Source: Thermotogae bacterium (GTDB taxonomy: Bacteria; Thermotogota; Thermotogae; Petrotogales; Petrotogaceae). From it: a stretch of 64,000 bases of DNA. The position numbers and the translations under genes are program-made. The notes beneath the pieces were generated by a model, which was not told where the DNA came from, ran no database searches, and was given only the letters and a program-made list of their open reading frames with translations. The DNA lies in NCBI GenBank assembly GCA_024233675.1, contig JACKPH010000001.1, positions 310,001 through 374,000 on the forward strand. The letters run 5' to 3'. Below, in pieces: positions 16,588 to 26,500 of the stretch. Position 1 is the first letter of the stretch; each line of letters begins with the position of its first letter.

Positions 16588-18177
16588 TTATAAAATATTC
16601 TTTTTCTTTTCTATAGTTTCCGTAAAAGCAGCAAAAATCGGATGCGGTTTATCTACTTTTGATTTATATTCAGGATGATACTGTATTCCGAGATAAAAAC
16701 TATTTTCTTTAAGTTCAACGGATTCAATAAAATCAGATTTTCCGCCTATGATAAGTTTGTTTTCTTTATTTTCATCATCCGGGAAAGCATACATTTCCTT
16801 AAAATCATCATAATTAGCTTCATATCTGTGTCTGTGTCTTTCAAAAGTTTCTTTTTCACCGTTGTATATTTCAGAAAGTTTTGATTTTTCAAGAATTTCT
16901 GTTTTCTGTGCTCCGAGTCTCATTGTTCCGCCCATAGAAAGAATCTTTTTCTGATGTTCCATAATATCTATAACAGGGTATTTTGTTATTTCATCAAATT
17001 CTGTTGAATTAGCATTTTCATATCCCATAACATTTCTTGCAAATTCAATAATCATTGTCTGCATACCGAGACATATTCCGAGAAGGGGTACATCATTTTC
17101 CCTTGCATATTTAAGTGCCTTTATTTTACCCTCTATTCCTCTTTTGCCGAATCCTCCAGGAATAATTATTCCGTCATATTTTGAAAGAAGGTTTTTTACT
17201 CCTTCATCGTCAATTTCTTCAAGATTTTCAGCATCAACAAGTTCCGGTTTTTTATATCCGCATAAAAATATACTTTCAATTATACTCTTATAAGCGTCAT
17301 CAGTTCCCAGATATTTTCCGACTATGGCAATTCTTACCTGTTTAAAAACTTTTGGACAGCTCCATTTGAAAATACCGTTTATTTCCAAATTAAGTCTCTG
17401 AGCTATAAGTTTATGTACATCCATTCTGTAAAGCTGTTCGGGTACTTCATAAACATTTTTAAGATCCGGAAGATTTATTACGTAGTTACTTTTAACACCT
17501 CCGAAAAGAGCAACTTTTTCAAGACTTGAAAAGTCAATTTCTCTTTCTGTTCTTATAACTATCATATCAGGATGAATTCCTATTCTTCTTAATAACTGAA
17601 CAGACTGTTGTGTTGGTTTTGTTTTAAATTCATTCGTAACATTAAGATATGGTACAAAAGTTACATGAATGAACATAAAATTCTCGCGTCCTTCTTCTAT
17701 TGAAAGCTGCCTTACAGCTTCAAGAAAGATCTCTCCTTCTATATCCCCTACAGTTCCGCCTATTTCGACAAGAAGAAGATCTGTCTCTATTTTTTTTATT
17801 CTTGATTTAATTTCCTCTGTAACATGCGGAACCATCTGAACAGTACCGCCGAGATATTTTCCTTCTCTTTCTTTTTCAATAACTGTTTTATAAACCTGTC
17901 CGGCAGTCATGTTATTGAACCTTTTCATATCAATGCCAAGGAATCTTTCATAATGACCTAAATCAAGATCAGCCTCGTATCCGTCTTCTGTGACAAATAC
18001 CTCACCGTGCTGGTTGGGATTCATGGTTCCTGCATCAACATTAAGATAAGGATCAATTTTTAAAGAGTTAACATTAATTCCGTTCTCTTTCATTATTCTA
18101 CCGACAGAAGCAGAAAGTACACCTTTACCTATACCGCTTAAAACTCCTCCGGTAACAATAATATATTTTTTTGCCAT
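16588..18177 (-). CDS. pyrG: CTP synthase
   Basis: A 529-residue enzyme that aminates UTP to CTP with glutamine and ATP. The N-terminal synthase domain starts with KYIIVTGGVLSGIGKG and has MNPNQHGEVFVTEDG and EIGGTVGDIE. The C-terminal glutamine amidotransferase domain (from about 290) has the nucleophile Cys in LLGICLGMQ and His/Glu in YHPEYKS. The start is ATG 18177 behind AAGGAGG; a longer reading frame begins within the preceding terminator. It lies directly downstream of acpP but is separated from it by a terminator. Confidence 0.97.
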   Translation of the reverse strand: MAKKYIIVTGGVLSGIGKGVLSASVGRIMKENGINVNSLKIDPYLNVDAGTMNPNQHGEVFVTEDGYEADLDLGHYERFLGIDMKRFNNMTAGQVYKTVIEKEREGKYLGGTVQMVPHVTEEIKSRIKKIETDLLLVEIGGTVGDIEGEIFLEAVRQLSIEEGRENFMFIHVTFVPYLNVTNEFKTKPTQQSVQLLRRIGIHPDMIVIRTEREIDFSSLEKVALFGGVKSNYVINLPDLKNVYEVPEQLYRMDVHKLIAQRLNLEINGIFKWSCPKVFKQVRIAIVGKYLGTDDAYKSIIESIFLCGYKKPELVDAENLEEIDDEGVKNLLSKYDGIIIPGGFGKRGIEGKIKALKYARENDVPLLGICLGMQTMIIEFARNVMGYENANSTEFDEITKYPVIDIMEHQKKILSMGGTMRLGAQKTEILEKSKLSEIYNGEKETFERHRHRYEANYDDFKEMYAFPDDENKENKLIIGGKSDFIESVELKENSFYLGIQYHPEYKSKVDKPHPIFAAFTETIEKKKNIL

Positions 18178-18203
18178 AATATACCTCCTTAAAAAATGAA
18201 ATG

Positions 18204-18227
18204 AAAAAGGGGGAGCCAAGCTCCCCC
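18204..18227 (-). terminator. Terminator between acpP and pyrG
   Basis: On the minus strand GGGGGAGC and GCTCCCCC (8 bp, 3-base loop) are followed by TTTTT. No separate pyrG promoter is apparent in the short gap, so read-through to pyrG is likely. Confidence 0.92.
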
Positions 18228-18237
18228 GTATTAACGG

Positions 18238-18492
18238 TTAATCTTCATCAATATCTAACTTCGAGGCAAGAGCCTCAACTGCATCTTCAACTGTCTGAAT
18301 TTCTTCTATTTCATCATCTTCAATACTTACTCCGAGTTCAGACTCAAAAGCCATTGTCAAGTCAACGAGTTCAAGAGAATCAGCATCAAGATCGTCCACA
18401 AAAGACGCTTCAAGAGTTACGTCTTCCTCATCTACGCCTAAAGCTTCAACTATAATTTCCTTGACTTTTTCAAATAATTCTTCTCTTGTCAT
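18238..18492 (-). CDS. acpP: Acyl carrier protein
   Basis: An 84-residue acidic carrier of fatty-acid intermediates. Ser39 in DADSLELVDL is the site of 4'-phosphopantetheine attachment, and four-helix ACP spacing is kept. It has GCAGGAGG before the ATG and a near-consensus promoter, as expected for a very abundant protein. No other fab genes are adjacent. The C-terminal SKLDIDED extension is a few residues longer than in E. coli. Confidence 0.96.
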   Translation of the reverse strand: MTREELFEKVKEIIVEALGVDEEDVTLEASFVDDLDADSLELVDLTMAFESELGVSIEDDEIEEIQTVEDAVEALASKLDIDED

Positions 18493-18550
18493 AAAACAAC
18501 CTCCTGCCGTTCTTTTTATCAGAACAAAAACTTCTCATAAATTCGAATTA

Positions 18551-18579
18551 ATTATATGTATTATATACGGCTTTGTCAA
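18551..18579 (-). promoter_or_regulatory. Consensus sigma-70-type promoter of acpP
   Basis: Reading on the minus strand, a perfect TTGACA (18579-18574), a 17-base spacer and a perfect TATAAT (18556-18551) lie about 60 bases before the acpP start. This is the best promoter in the window. It lies just past the stop of the upstream beta-barrel gene. Confidence 0.9.
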
Positions 18580-18580
18580 G

Positions 18581-19813
18581 TCATAAACCTACAGATATGT
18601 TAATTTTTGCTGAAATTCCCTTTAAATTAAAAAGATTATTTATATCTGAAGATTTTGTACCTGCTGCTATATATAGTTCAACGGCATGTAAGTCTATTCC
18701 GAAACCGGTTTCAAGTCCCCAAGCACTGTTAATATTTGTAAAAGAAAGATGATAAGGAATAATACCGAGTAATCGTCCCTCTGCGTAAGTTCCCCAGTCA
18801 AAAAGTATTTCTTTATCAAAATAAACATCGGCAAAAGGCGTTACATCAAAAAATAAAACCGGTAGTTTAACAAAAGCCGAAGCTTTTAGAGGCATTTTAT
18901 ATTCCATATTAACTTCTTCAGTATCCTCAAATGAAAAATTACTTGAAGTATCGTATTCTCCTGTTCCGAGAAGATCTGTAGCAACTGCACTGATATCAAA
19001 TTTGGCAACAAGTTTTTTATCAAGTACAGCAGGTCTTAAAACTATATTTCCCAGAGAAATTCCGAAATACGGACTGTCATTTTTAACTCCGACAAAATCT
19101 ATATCAAATTTAATTCCGGAATTACCGTAAAGTTTTTCAAGAATCATTTCTTCACTTACAGCTTTGATTTCTTCTGAATTGAAAACTGAATAAACAGGTA
19201 TTTCACCTATTGCTCCGGATCCAACTCCGCCATTTTCTGTATTAAAATATGTATTATAATAAGCCTCAGGATCAGAGTAAATAAGAGGTAAAAATAAATC
19301 ACCCGATATACCTATTCCGAAATTGCCGCTGTTAATTCCCGCATAAATTCCTGAGGTTAATACGGTATTCATATCTACTGAACCGCTTGCCTGAATATTT
19401 TCACCTATTTCATTACCTTCGGAAATAAATTTTAATATCTCATTAGGTATTTCTATTTTATTTTCTGTATTAATATCAGCTTTAAGAGCTAATTTAATTC
19501 CGAAGAGATTAACTTTGGCAAAAGATTCTGCGTATGCGTTTAATCTTATTAATCCGTTACTTCCGTTTAAACCTGAATAAATTTCATTAAGATCTATAAC
19601 ATACTCCGTTTCATTCCTTTTGCTGTATAAATCCAAAAGATCTATAAGATTCTCTTCGGCAAAAAGATCGGCGGAAACTCCTATATCTAAAATATTTCTT
19701 TCGGAAAAATTAAACATTACGTTATTATTTGAAACCGCATTATCCGTAAAAGTACTTCCGAAATAAACTGTACTTAAAATTGCCGTTATAAGAATAAATA
19801 TTATTTTTTTCAT
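18581..19813 (-). CDS. Exported outer-membrane beta-barrel-like protein
   Basis: A 410-residue protein with a signal peptide (MKKIIFILITAILSTVYFGS) and a body of amphipathic strands. Examples are GIYAGINSGNFGIGISGDLF, FGISLGNIVLRP and the C-terminal GISAKINISVGL. The regular strand pattern and the membrane-facing final strand suggest a beta-barrel in the outer membrane. I recognise no named family. The ATG at 19813 is preferred because AAGGAG is too close to the ATG three codons upstream. It follows the large lipoprotein gene by 13 bases on the same strand and is probably its partner. Confidence 0.7.
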   Translation of the reverse strand: MKKIIFILITAILSTVYFGSTFTDNAVSNNNVMFNFSERNILDIGVSADLFAEENLIDLLDLYSKRNETEYVIDLNEIYSGLNGSNGLIRLNAYAESFAKVNLFGIKLALKADINTENKIEIPNEILKFISEGNEIGENIQASGSVDMNTVLTSGIYAGINSGNFGIGISGDLFLPLIYSDPEAYYNTYFNTENGGVGSGAIGEIPVYSVFNSEEIKAVSEEMILEKLYGNSGIKFDIDFVGVKNDSPYFGISLGNIVLRPAVLDKKLVAKFDISAVATDLLGTGEYDTSSNFSFEDTEEVNMEYKMPLKASAFVKLPVLFFDVTPFADVYFDKEILFDWGTYAEGRLLGIIPYHLSFTNINSAWGLETGFGIDLHAVELYIAAGTKSSDINNLFNLKGISAKINISVGL

Positions 19814-19826
19814 ATTAATCATCTCC

Positions 19827-22633
19827 TTATTGTCCGATATTTACGGAATAGTTTATATCTGTATCAAAAGAGATGTAAGCATTTTTTATCTCTACAGAAC
19901 CGGCAGTATTAATACTATAGTCTCCCTGCGGAATTAATATTCTTAATTTCACTTTAAAAGGAACTGTATTTTTTATTTTTTCAACAAGTGCCGAAAAATC
20001 TATTCTGTAACTGTGTTCTCCTTTAAGAATCTGAATATCTGATTCCGGAGTATCGGCATTGATTACGAAATCTGAGAAAATTTCATATTTTTCTGTGCTT
20101 TCATCATAAAAAAGAATCTGTGCCTTTGCAGAAATTCCTGAGGTATTGTCCACATTAAAATTAAGTTCTAATTTTTCCAGGGAATTAAGAGCTATATACA
20201 TAGGATCATCTTCAGTTAATTCTTCTTCTCTTCCCAGAATATCATTATCTCCGAAAGATATATCGTCTGTAAGTGTTGCATCCTGTGTTACTTCTATATC
20301 AAAAGGAATTTCAACTGCAAATTTTGTGCTCGGTGATTTCTCAGTTTCACCTGTTAACTGCGAAAAATCCACAGTCTGTCCAGTTATATCCAAACTGTAT
20401 CCTATTAAAAGCGGATCATTATCTTTCATTTTTGATATACCGTTAATTATATCTTCAAAGTTATTTATATCTATTATTATTTTACTTCCTTCAACTGACT
20501 GGGTTCCTATATGCTCATTATTATGAAAATTACCCAGAGAATCTATATATGTTGCGTAAAGTGTTATATCAGGATTAAGACCTGATATCCCTTCTACATT
20601 AAATGTAAGTGTTGCCGGAACATCCTTTATTATAACGTTTTTCAGAAATTCTATATTTTTGAGTTCTGAAAGATTTGATGAAATATCAAATTCTCCGGAA
20701 GTAGATACATTGCTTATTACAGCGTTTCCTATCTCAACTCCGGAAAGTTCGGCATTTCCTTCTATAAAATATTCTTTTCCCGGTTTTACATCACTAAGTG
20801 TAACATGACTTCCGTCATAACCGGAAGGTGAAGCATCAACAGAAAAATCAAATGTATTTATATTTGAAAAATCTATTGTTTTATTAGCAAAATCAATTGT
20901 TTCTGTTGCACCCGAAGTTTTCGCAAAAGTAAATGTAGTGTTTATTCCCAATGCTTCAGAAAAAACTTTTGCTTTTATATCAACAGGAAGCTGATTGTTT
21001 ATATAAATTTCAAGACTTCCGGATTTAAGTGTAACCGATTCAAGCATATCTTTAGCCATGTCAGGAAGTTCTGTTGATATATTTTTTGATATATTAAGTC
21101 CGCTCTGATTAACTGTAAGTTCCGAAAAATCAATATCATTATATGTATTAAAAGTGATTTCGCCGACCGGCGGAATATCAAAGTCAACAGTGTTAATTAT
21201 TATATCTATATCGCCGTCAAGAATTGCTCCTCCGAGATCAAGAACTATATTACCTGCCGATATATTAAGCGGTATATGAGCACCTGTTCCGGTTGAAACA
21301 TATCCGTCAACACCTTTAAAATCAACGTCAGAATCTATTATTATAGATGAGGTTGCACCGAATGTTGCACTGACAAGTTCTGAAGGTTTTGCTATATTCT
21401 GATTAAGATTAACTTTAGCACCTTTTAAGGAGCTTATTGAAATAACAGGGTTAATTCCGGCTATGAATTCATCTTCTGTATCATTAAGAGAAAATTCAGC
21501 ATTTTCACCTGATATTAAAACTTCAGTATCTACTATTATATCCTGCGGTAAAATTTCTTTGCCGGAAAGATCTATAGTATCGTTATCAGAATTTATTGTC
21601 TTCTGTGCAATTATTTCATTATTCTGTTTAAGTGTAATTTTAAGTGATTTTGAAATTCCGGTCCATGAAGAAGGAATTTCCGACATAACATTTATACTTC
21701 CGTCTATTAAAGCTGTTAAAAAAGCCGTTGAATCAATTCCGAGAGAAATTGTTTTCGTATCGTTTGCAGAATAACTGAAAGATATACCTTTTGCAGCTTT
21801 TACAGTTGATGACGCATCAAAAGAAAAACCGAAAGAAAGATCATAATCAGTAATAATATCTTCAACAGGATTTGTTCCGTTATTCTGAGTATTTATTACA
21901 AAATCTACAGAAATATTATTGCTGAGTACTTTACCGGAAAGCGGAAACTCAAGAACGGCATTTCCGGATTCAACATTTACTGCTCCAAGAGAGTTTATAT
22001 TACCGTTTATAACTCCGTTTACAGATACAACGGCATCAGGGGAAACTATTTTTCCCGGATTTATATCTATATAGAGTTTGCCGTCAGAAAAAGTTATTGA
22101 ATCAAAACTGCCGGCTGTAAAAGCTACAGTAGTTGAAACCTCTGTGCTTCCTGTAGGTATTACAAGTCCTGTAATATTTTGACCGGGTATAGCTATATTA
22201 TCCGGAATAACTACAGGATTAATATTCTGGGAAACACTTACGGAAGAAATATTTCCTATTTTCGTAATACTTACAGGTGAAATCTGTAAATTATTTCCCA
22301 AAGACGGCACAGACACTGAAATTTTGTCAAAAGGCTGTGCTATGTTTTCAAAATCAAGCGATGTATTCATAAAATCATTAAAATCGATATTAAAAAGATC
22401 AGTTGCATACCTTATTGTAAAAGGATTTTCAGAAATAATCTCAGCACCGGGAAGAGATTTAGTAAGCTCATCTTTTATATCACCTTAAAAGTACTCACTA
22501 TTATAGTGGTAGCCCCTATAGGCGCCTGAATCTTCGGATCTGTTTTAATTTTAACCGTTTGTAAGTTACACGAAGTAAGAAATAATGCTAAAATCATAAT
22601 AATCATTAAAGAAAATAAAATGTATTTTTTCAT
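19827..22633 (-). CDS. Very large beta-rich surface lipoprotein, interrupted by a one-base frameshift
   Basis: The gene should start at ATG 22633, behind TAGGAGGTG. It encodes a lipoprotein signal with lipobox LTSC (Cys22) and a mature start NLQTVKIKTDPKIQAPIGAT. This frame stops at about 22476. The remaining ~885 residues continue one base back, starting GDIKDELTKSLPGAE. One extra A in the TTTTAAGG run at 22484-22490 would join them as STFKGDIKDE, giving about 935 residues. The long part is a string of beta-sandwich-like segments rich in Ser, Asn, Ile and Val. If the break is real, only an internally started product lacking the signal could be made. No named family is recognised. Confidence 0.75.
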
Positions 22634-22722
22634 AAAAGCACCTCCTATTTTTATTATAAACTTTAAATCTATACTGTAAAAATTAAAAGATTAAACGGTA
22701 TATAAAGTGTATAAGCTGTCAT

Positions 22723-23829
22723 TTAAAAATATTTTTTGTCACTGACTGTTTTTATAGATTTTATTATATTCTCCGTATCTTTGTACATAATTTTTATGGA
22801 TTCATTGTTTAAAGGATACTGTTTCTGTATATCGTTAAATTTTTTAAGTACTTTTTTATTATCCTCGGGATATTCGAGTGTATTAAGATATTCCTGTATT
22901 ATGGTAAAAAGCTTTATAAGAAACTCATGCTCGGTAGAAATCATTTCATACATATTTTCACCGTTCTGATACATAACTACGGTATCATAAAGCTTTTTTT
23001 CATTTTCTTCTATAATTCCTCTGTAATAATCATAAATATCATTAAATTCATTTATTTCATATTTTGAATCATCATTGACAACAGCTTCTATAATATTTTT
23101 TCTTATTCTTCTGAAAATAAAATAGTTAACGGGTATTATAAAAAGAAATAATATGAGAACAAATATAAAAATCAGATGAGGTATAAAACTAATTATTAAA
23201 TTTCTGGTATAATTTTTTTTGAAGAGAAAAAATCTTATTCCCAAATCATTTATATTGTAATTAATAACATAACCGTCTTCAAAATCAGAAAGTATTTTTG
23301 AAGATACGAGTATCTTAGATGCTTTTATTTTTTCATATGTCTCAATATCACCGTATATAAAATTACCTTTTTTATCGGCAAAAAAAGAATTTTCAGTTTC
23401 AAGATCGTCCTGTACCTCTTTTATAAGTTTCTGAGTATCAAATAAGAATTCATAATTCGCATAAAAATCCATATAAAAAACTACAATATTACCTTCCTGG
23501 TCGATAGTATAATTTAAAATAGTATCAGAAATTAATTCATTATTCATTACAGATATATTATCGTTTATATCTTTTGGATATATATTTCTTTTTAAAATAG
23601 GCCCTATTTCGAAACCTTCTTTTAACGATTCATTAACATATTTTGTAATAATTTCGTTTAATTTTAAATTAATGTTTGTTATTATAGACTTTGAATAATT
23701 GACAAAATTCTTTTCATCAAATTCGGTTCTGAGAAAAAACAATACAAAAAATACGGCACTTATAAAAATAACTATACTTATTATGTTTACTGTTATAAGA
23801 TACTTTGTTATTTTAATATTTTTTTTCAA
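22723..23829 (-). CDS. Membrane protein with extracytoplasmic sensor-like domain, no recognised output domain
   Basis: A 368-residue protein with a membrane segment at about 9-34, a roughly 165-residue extracytoplasmic region, a second membrane segment (FIPHLIFIFVLILFLFIIPV), and a cytoplasmic helical tail of about 140 residues. The topology is that of dCACHE/HAMP signalling proteins, but no kinase, cyclase or chemoreceptor motif follows, so the output is unknown. The start is taken as TTG 23829, six bases after GAGGTG; the GTG at 23838 is part of that ribosome site. It is divergent from the GH13 gene with only about 50 bases between starts. Confidence 0.65.
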   Translation of the reverse strand: MKKNIKITKYLITVNIISIVIFISAVFFVLFFLRTEFDEKNFVNYSKSIITNINLKLNEIITKYVNESLKEGFEIGPILKRNIYPKDINDNISVMNNELISDTILNYTIDQEGNIVVFYMDFYANYEFLFDTQKLIKEVQDDLETENSFFADKKGNFIYGDIETYEKIKASKILVSSKILSDFEDGYVINYNINDLGIRFFLFKKNYTRNLIISFIPHLIFIFVLILFLFIIPVNYFIFRRIRKNIIEAVVNDDSKYEINEFNDIYDYYRGIIEENEKKLYDTVVMYQNGENMYEMISTEHEFLIKLFTIIQEYLNTLEYPEDNKKVLKKFNDIQKQYPLNNESIKIMYKDTENIIKSIKTVSDKKYF

Positions 23830-23878
23830 ATCAATCACCTCTGTTTTATAAAATTATATCAGATAAGGAGGTTTTTCT

Positions 23879-25327
23879 GTGAATTTCTATGAATTATATT
23901 TAAGATCTTTTTTTGACGGAAACAAAGACGGAATTGGTGACTTTAAAGGTCTTAATGAAAAACTTGATTATTTTACGGATTTAGGAATTGATACTGTATG
24001 GCTTCTGCCTATAATGACTTCTCCGGCATTTCACGGATATACTATTTCCGACTTTTTTAACGTTAACCCTGCCTACGGTTCTATTGAAGATTTAAAGCAA
24101 TTGTTAAATAATGCTCATAAAAAAGGTTTAAAATTCATACTGGATGTTCCGGTTAACCATTGTGCCGTAAATTCGGAATGGTTTCAGAAAGCACTTAACG
24201 GAGATAGCGAATATACCGATTATTTTCTTTGGGCAAATGAAAAAACCGATACCGATGAACCACGTCACTGGGGCGGAGATAAAATATGGCATAAAATAAA
24301 AGATAAATATTTTTACGGATTATTCGGACCGGGATCTCCGGATCTTAATTTTGAAAACAAAAAGCTTTGGGAAGAAATGAAAAATGTATTTAAATTCTGG
24401 CTTGATATAGGTTTTGACGGATTCAGACTTGATGCTGCAAAACATATTTTTGATTATGATTCTGAAAATATGATTTTTAAATATCAGCATGAAAAAAATA
24501 TAACTTTCTGGAAAGAAATGTTATCCTATATAAAATCTTTAAAAGATGATGCAATAATAGTAAGTGAAGTCTGGGATGACAGTTCTGTGGTTAAAAAATA
24601 TGAAGGTGTTTTTGAAATAGGCTTTAATTTTCCTTTTTCTTACGATTTAAAAAATTCCGTAAAAAAAGAAAGTCCTTCTGATTTTATAAAAGGATTAAAA
24701 AATTCTATGCCTGATTATCTTTCCGAAGAAAAAGAAATAAAGACAAAATCAGGAAATTTTTTGACAAATCATGACATGACAAGACTTGTGTCGGAAATGG
24801 AAAATTCTCAGGAAAAAGCGAAACTCGCACTTAGCATTCTTTATACGCTTCCGGGTTACCCTTTTATTTATTATGGTGAAGAAATAGGTATGAAAGGTAT
24901 TCTTGAAAGTGTTAATTTTACCGAAGACGGCGAAGAACCTTTCCAGTGGTATGAAAACGGATTCGGACCGGGTCAGACGGAATGGAAGGGTTATAAATTC
25001 AATCCGCCTTATTCAGGTTTTTCAGAAGAATCAGAAAAAAAAGAAGAAAATTCTATGCTTTCACATACAAAAAAGCTTCTTAAATTCAGAAAAGAAAACC
25101 AATGGATAACTGATTCAAAAATAAATATTATCAAAGAAAATGAAAATATGATAGAATTATGTATATATAACGGTAAAAAAAATTTTATATGTATTTATAA
25201 CTTTAAACCTTTTGAATTAAAAATTGAAACATCTTCTGATATCATTTTTTCAGCAGGAAAAACTGAAAAAAATTACAATTCTTTATTATTGGGGCCTTAT
25301 TCTATGGTGGTTGTTGCCGGCAAATAA
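23879..25327 (+). CDS. Cytoplasmic GH13 alpha-amylase/alpha-glucosidase family enzyme
   Basis: A 482-residue glycoside hydrolase of family 13 with no signal peptide. Conserved regions are DVPVNH (89-94), GFRLDAAKH with nucleophile Asp185, IIVSEVW with acid/base Glu230, and FLTNHDM with Asp299. GYPFIYYGEEIGMKG follows, typical of oligo-1,6-glucosidase, maltodextrin glucosidase or amylase subgroups; substrate specificity cannot be told. The start is GTG 23879 behind AAGGAGG. It is co-transcribed with the lytic transglycosylase 11 bases downstream. Its promoter must lie in or over the start of the divergent membrane-protein gene. Confidence 0.92.
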   Translation: MNFYELYLRSFFDGNKDGIGDFKGLNEKLDYFTDLGIDTVWLLPIMTSPAFHGYTISDFFNVNPAYGSIEDLKQLLNNAHKKGLKFILDVPVNHCAVNSEWFQKALNGDSEYTDYFLWANEKTDTDEPRHWGGDKIWHKIKDKYFYGLFGPGSPDLNFENKKLWEEMKNVFKFWLDIGFDGFRLDAAKHIFDYDSENMIFKYQHEKNITFWKEMLSYIKSLKDDAIIVSEVWDDSSVVKKYEGVFEIGFNFPFSYDLKNSVKKESPSDFIKGLKNSMPDYLSEEKEIKTKSGNFLTNHDMTRLVSEMENSQEKAKLALSILYTLPGYPFIYYGEEIGMKGILESVNFTEDGEEPFQWYENGFGPGQTEWKGYKFNPPYSGFSEESEKKEENSMLSHTKKLLKFRKENQWITDSKINIIKENENMIELCIYNGKKNFICIYNFKPFELKIETSSDIIFSAGKTEKNYNSLLLGPYSMVVVAGK

Positions 25328-25338
25328 GGAGGTTTTAT

Positions 25339-25935
25339 ATGAACAGAAATACTTCAAAGTTGTTCGTATTAATTTTTATTTTTATTATTTTATGTACTGT
25401 TTCATTTTCTGATAATACTGATCCTCAGTCAGAAATAAAAACAAGAACATTTCTGACAGATTTTATATCCAATCAGTACAGAATAACAACAGGTTCAGAC
25501 CTATCAGTAAGTCGTCTTTATGATATTGTTGACGCTATAATACTTTCAGCCGATACATTCGGAGTATCACCGCTTTTGATAGCAGCTATTATAGATACGG
25601 AAACAAATTTCAGAAATATAATAGGTCCTCTGGGAGAACTTGGATATATGCAGGTAAGACCGGGAACAGCAGCTTATGTTGTAGAAAAATATAAAAGTAA
25701 TTTTGAAACTCTCGGTTACGGAAATTCTGACAAATCATGGATAGAAAAAAGACTTTTAACCGATACAAACTATAACATACTGATAGGAACAGCATACGTA
25801 AAATATTTAATGGGTAATTACAGCGATGATATATACAAAGCAATAGGATGGTATAACGGCGGCGGTAATGAAATTTATGCAAGAAAAATAATATACAAAC
25901 TCGCTGAAATATCAGCAAATTACCCGACAATATAA
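25339..25935 (+). CDS. Exported lytic transglycosylase (SLT domain)
   Basis: A 198-residue protein with a signal peptide (residues 1-25, ending CTVSFS) and a Slt70-type goose-lysozyme domain from about 55. The catalytic Glu is expected in IAAIIDTETNF, followed by GELGYMQVRPGTA, TNYNILIGTAYV and the WYNGGGN motif. It cleaves peptidoglycan glycan strands with 1,6-anhydro end formation, usually in the periplasm. AAGGAGG overlaps the end of the amylase gene, so the two are one unit, although no functional link between them is evident. Confidence 0.9.
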   Translation: MNRNTSKLFVLIFIFIILCTVSFSDNTDPQSEIKTRTFLTDFISNQYRITTGSDLSVSRLYDIVDAIILSADTFGVSPLLIAAIIDTETNFRNIIGPLGELGYMQVRPGTAAYVVEKYKSNFETLGYGNSDKSWIEKRLLTDTNYNILIGTAYVKYLMGNYSDDIYKAIGWYNGGGNEIYARKIIYKLAEISANYPTI

Positions 25936-25970
25936 AAAACCGGAATATATATTATATTTCGGTTTTTTAT
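25934..25970 (+). terminator. Terminator of the GH13-transglycosylase unit
   Basis: Arms AAAAAACCG and CGGTTTTTT enclose an A/T-rich loop and run into T residues, beginning at the stop codon. Confidence 0.8.
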
Positions 25971-26054
25971 TTATATATTTTTCCGGAAATATACTTAATT
26001 ATGTATTGACTTTAACATTATGTCAGGATATACAACCGGATTTCTTTTAACAGT

Positions 26055-26397
26055 CCATACAGTATATACGGATGTGTTTCGGATAAAACGGGAACAAACA
26101 AAGGAGCACTATATTCTTCAGATGTGACAAAAATAAGTCAGCTATACTTACAGATTATCTCCTCAGACCGGAGAAAACACAAAAAAACAAAACTATTCTC
26201 CTCAATTTAAACTTTTATACGGTCATCTTTGGTGGATTATTGAAGAGGATATTTCATTTGCATCTCCCGGAGACGAAGAAGATATTATTTATTTCAATAA
26301 AAATAACAATATAGTAATTTCGGTTGCATCTAAATTTATAAAAAAATCAAAAAACCCGGTAGACATTATTAAAAATATATTAATCCTGTCTTTTTAA
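26055..26397 (+). pseudogene. Decayed beta-lactamase-family serine hydrolase, C-terminal remnants
   Basis: Two overlapping reading frames, neither with a proper start, carry pieces of a class C beta-lactamase-like serine hydrolase. From 26061 one frame reads SIYGCVSDKTGTNKGALYSS-DVTKISQLYLQ, matching the 'GGLYST-D-akf--lyL' region. It stops at 26210. A second frame (+1) reads LYGHLWWI near 26212-26235, then FASPGDEEDIIYFNKNNNIV and ends at 26397, matching the family's C-terminal strands ('GYLWWI---f-a-G--gq-i-v-p--n-vvv'). At least one frameshift and a large N-terminal loss are needed. The catalytic SxxK and YxN motifs are gone. Nothing else is seen in 25971-26395. Confidence 0.75.
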
Positions 26398-26439
26398 AAT
26401 AAATACAGAATAAAAATAATTCTTCTGTATTTATTTTTT
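26396..26439 (+). terminator. Terminator after the serine-hydrolase remnant
   Basis: Arms AAATACAGAA and TTCTGTATTT extend into flanking A/T pairs and end in a run of seven T's. It is intact although the gene it served has decayed. Confidence 0.85.
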
Positions 26440-26480
26440 TGCAAATTAAAAATAAATATGTTATAATTCACTTAGTGAAT
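26439..26480 (+). promoter_or_regulatory. Promoter with palindromic operator for the regulator-wbp operon
   Basis: TTGCAA (26439-26444), a 17-base spacer and TATAAT (26462-26467) form a good promoter. The palindrome ATTCACTTAGTGAAT (26466-26480) overlaps the end of the -10 and the expected transcription start, an ideal place for a repressor. The first gene is a winged-helix regulator, so autoregulation is the simplest reading. Confidence 0.75.
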
Positions 26481-26500
26481 GAATAAAAAAGGAGGTAAAT

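Noticed and set aside
18201..18455. Plus-strand frame rich in Leu and Gln opposite acpP
   Set aside because: It is the exact antisense of acpP and starts inside the terminator; composition is an artefact of acidic codons read backwards.
22484..22490. Programmed -1 frameshift in the large lipoprotein gene
   Set aside because: The phase gives T TTT AAG, and a -1 slip would place UAA in the A site, so it is not a valid slippery heptamer; mutation or sequence error is more likely.
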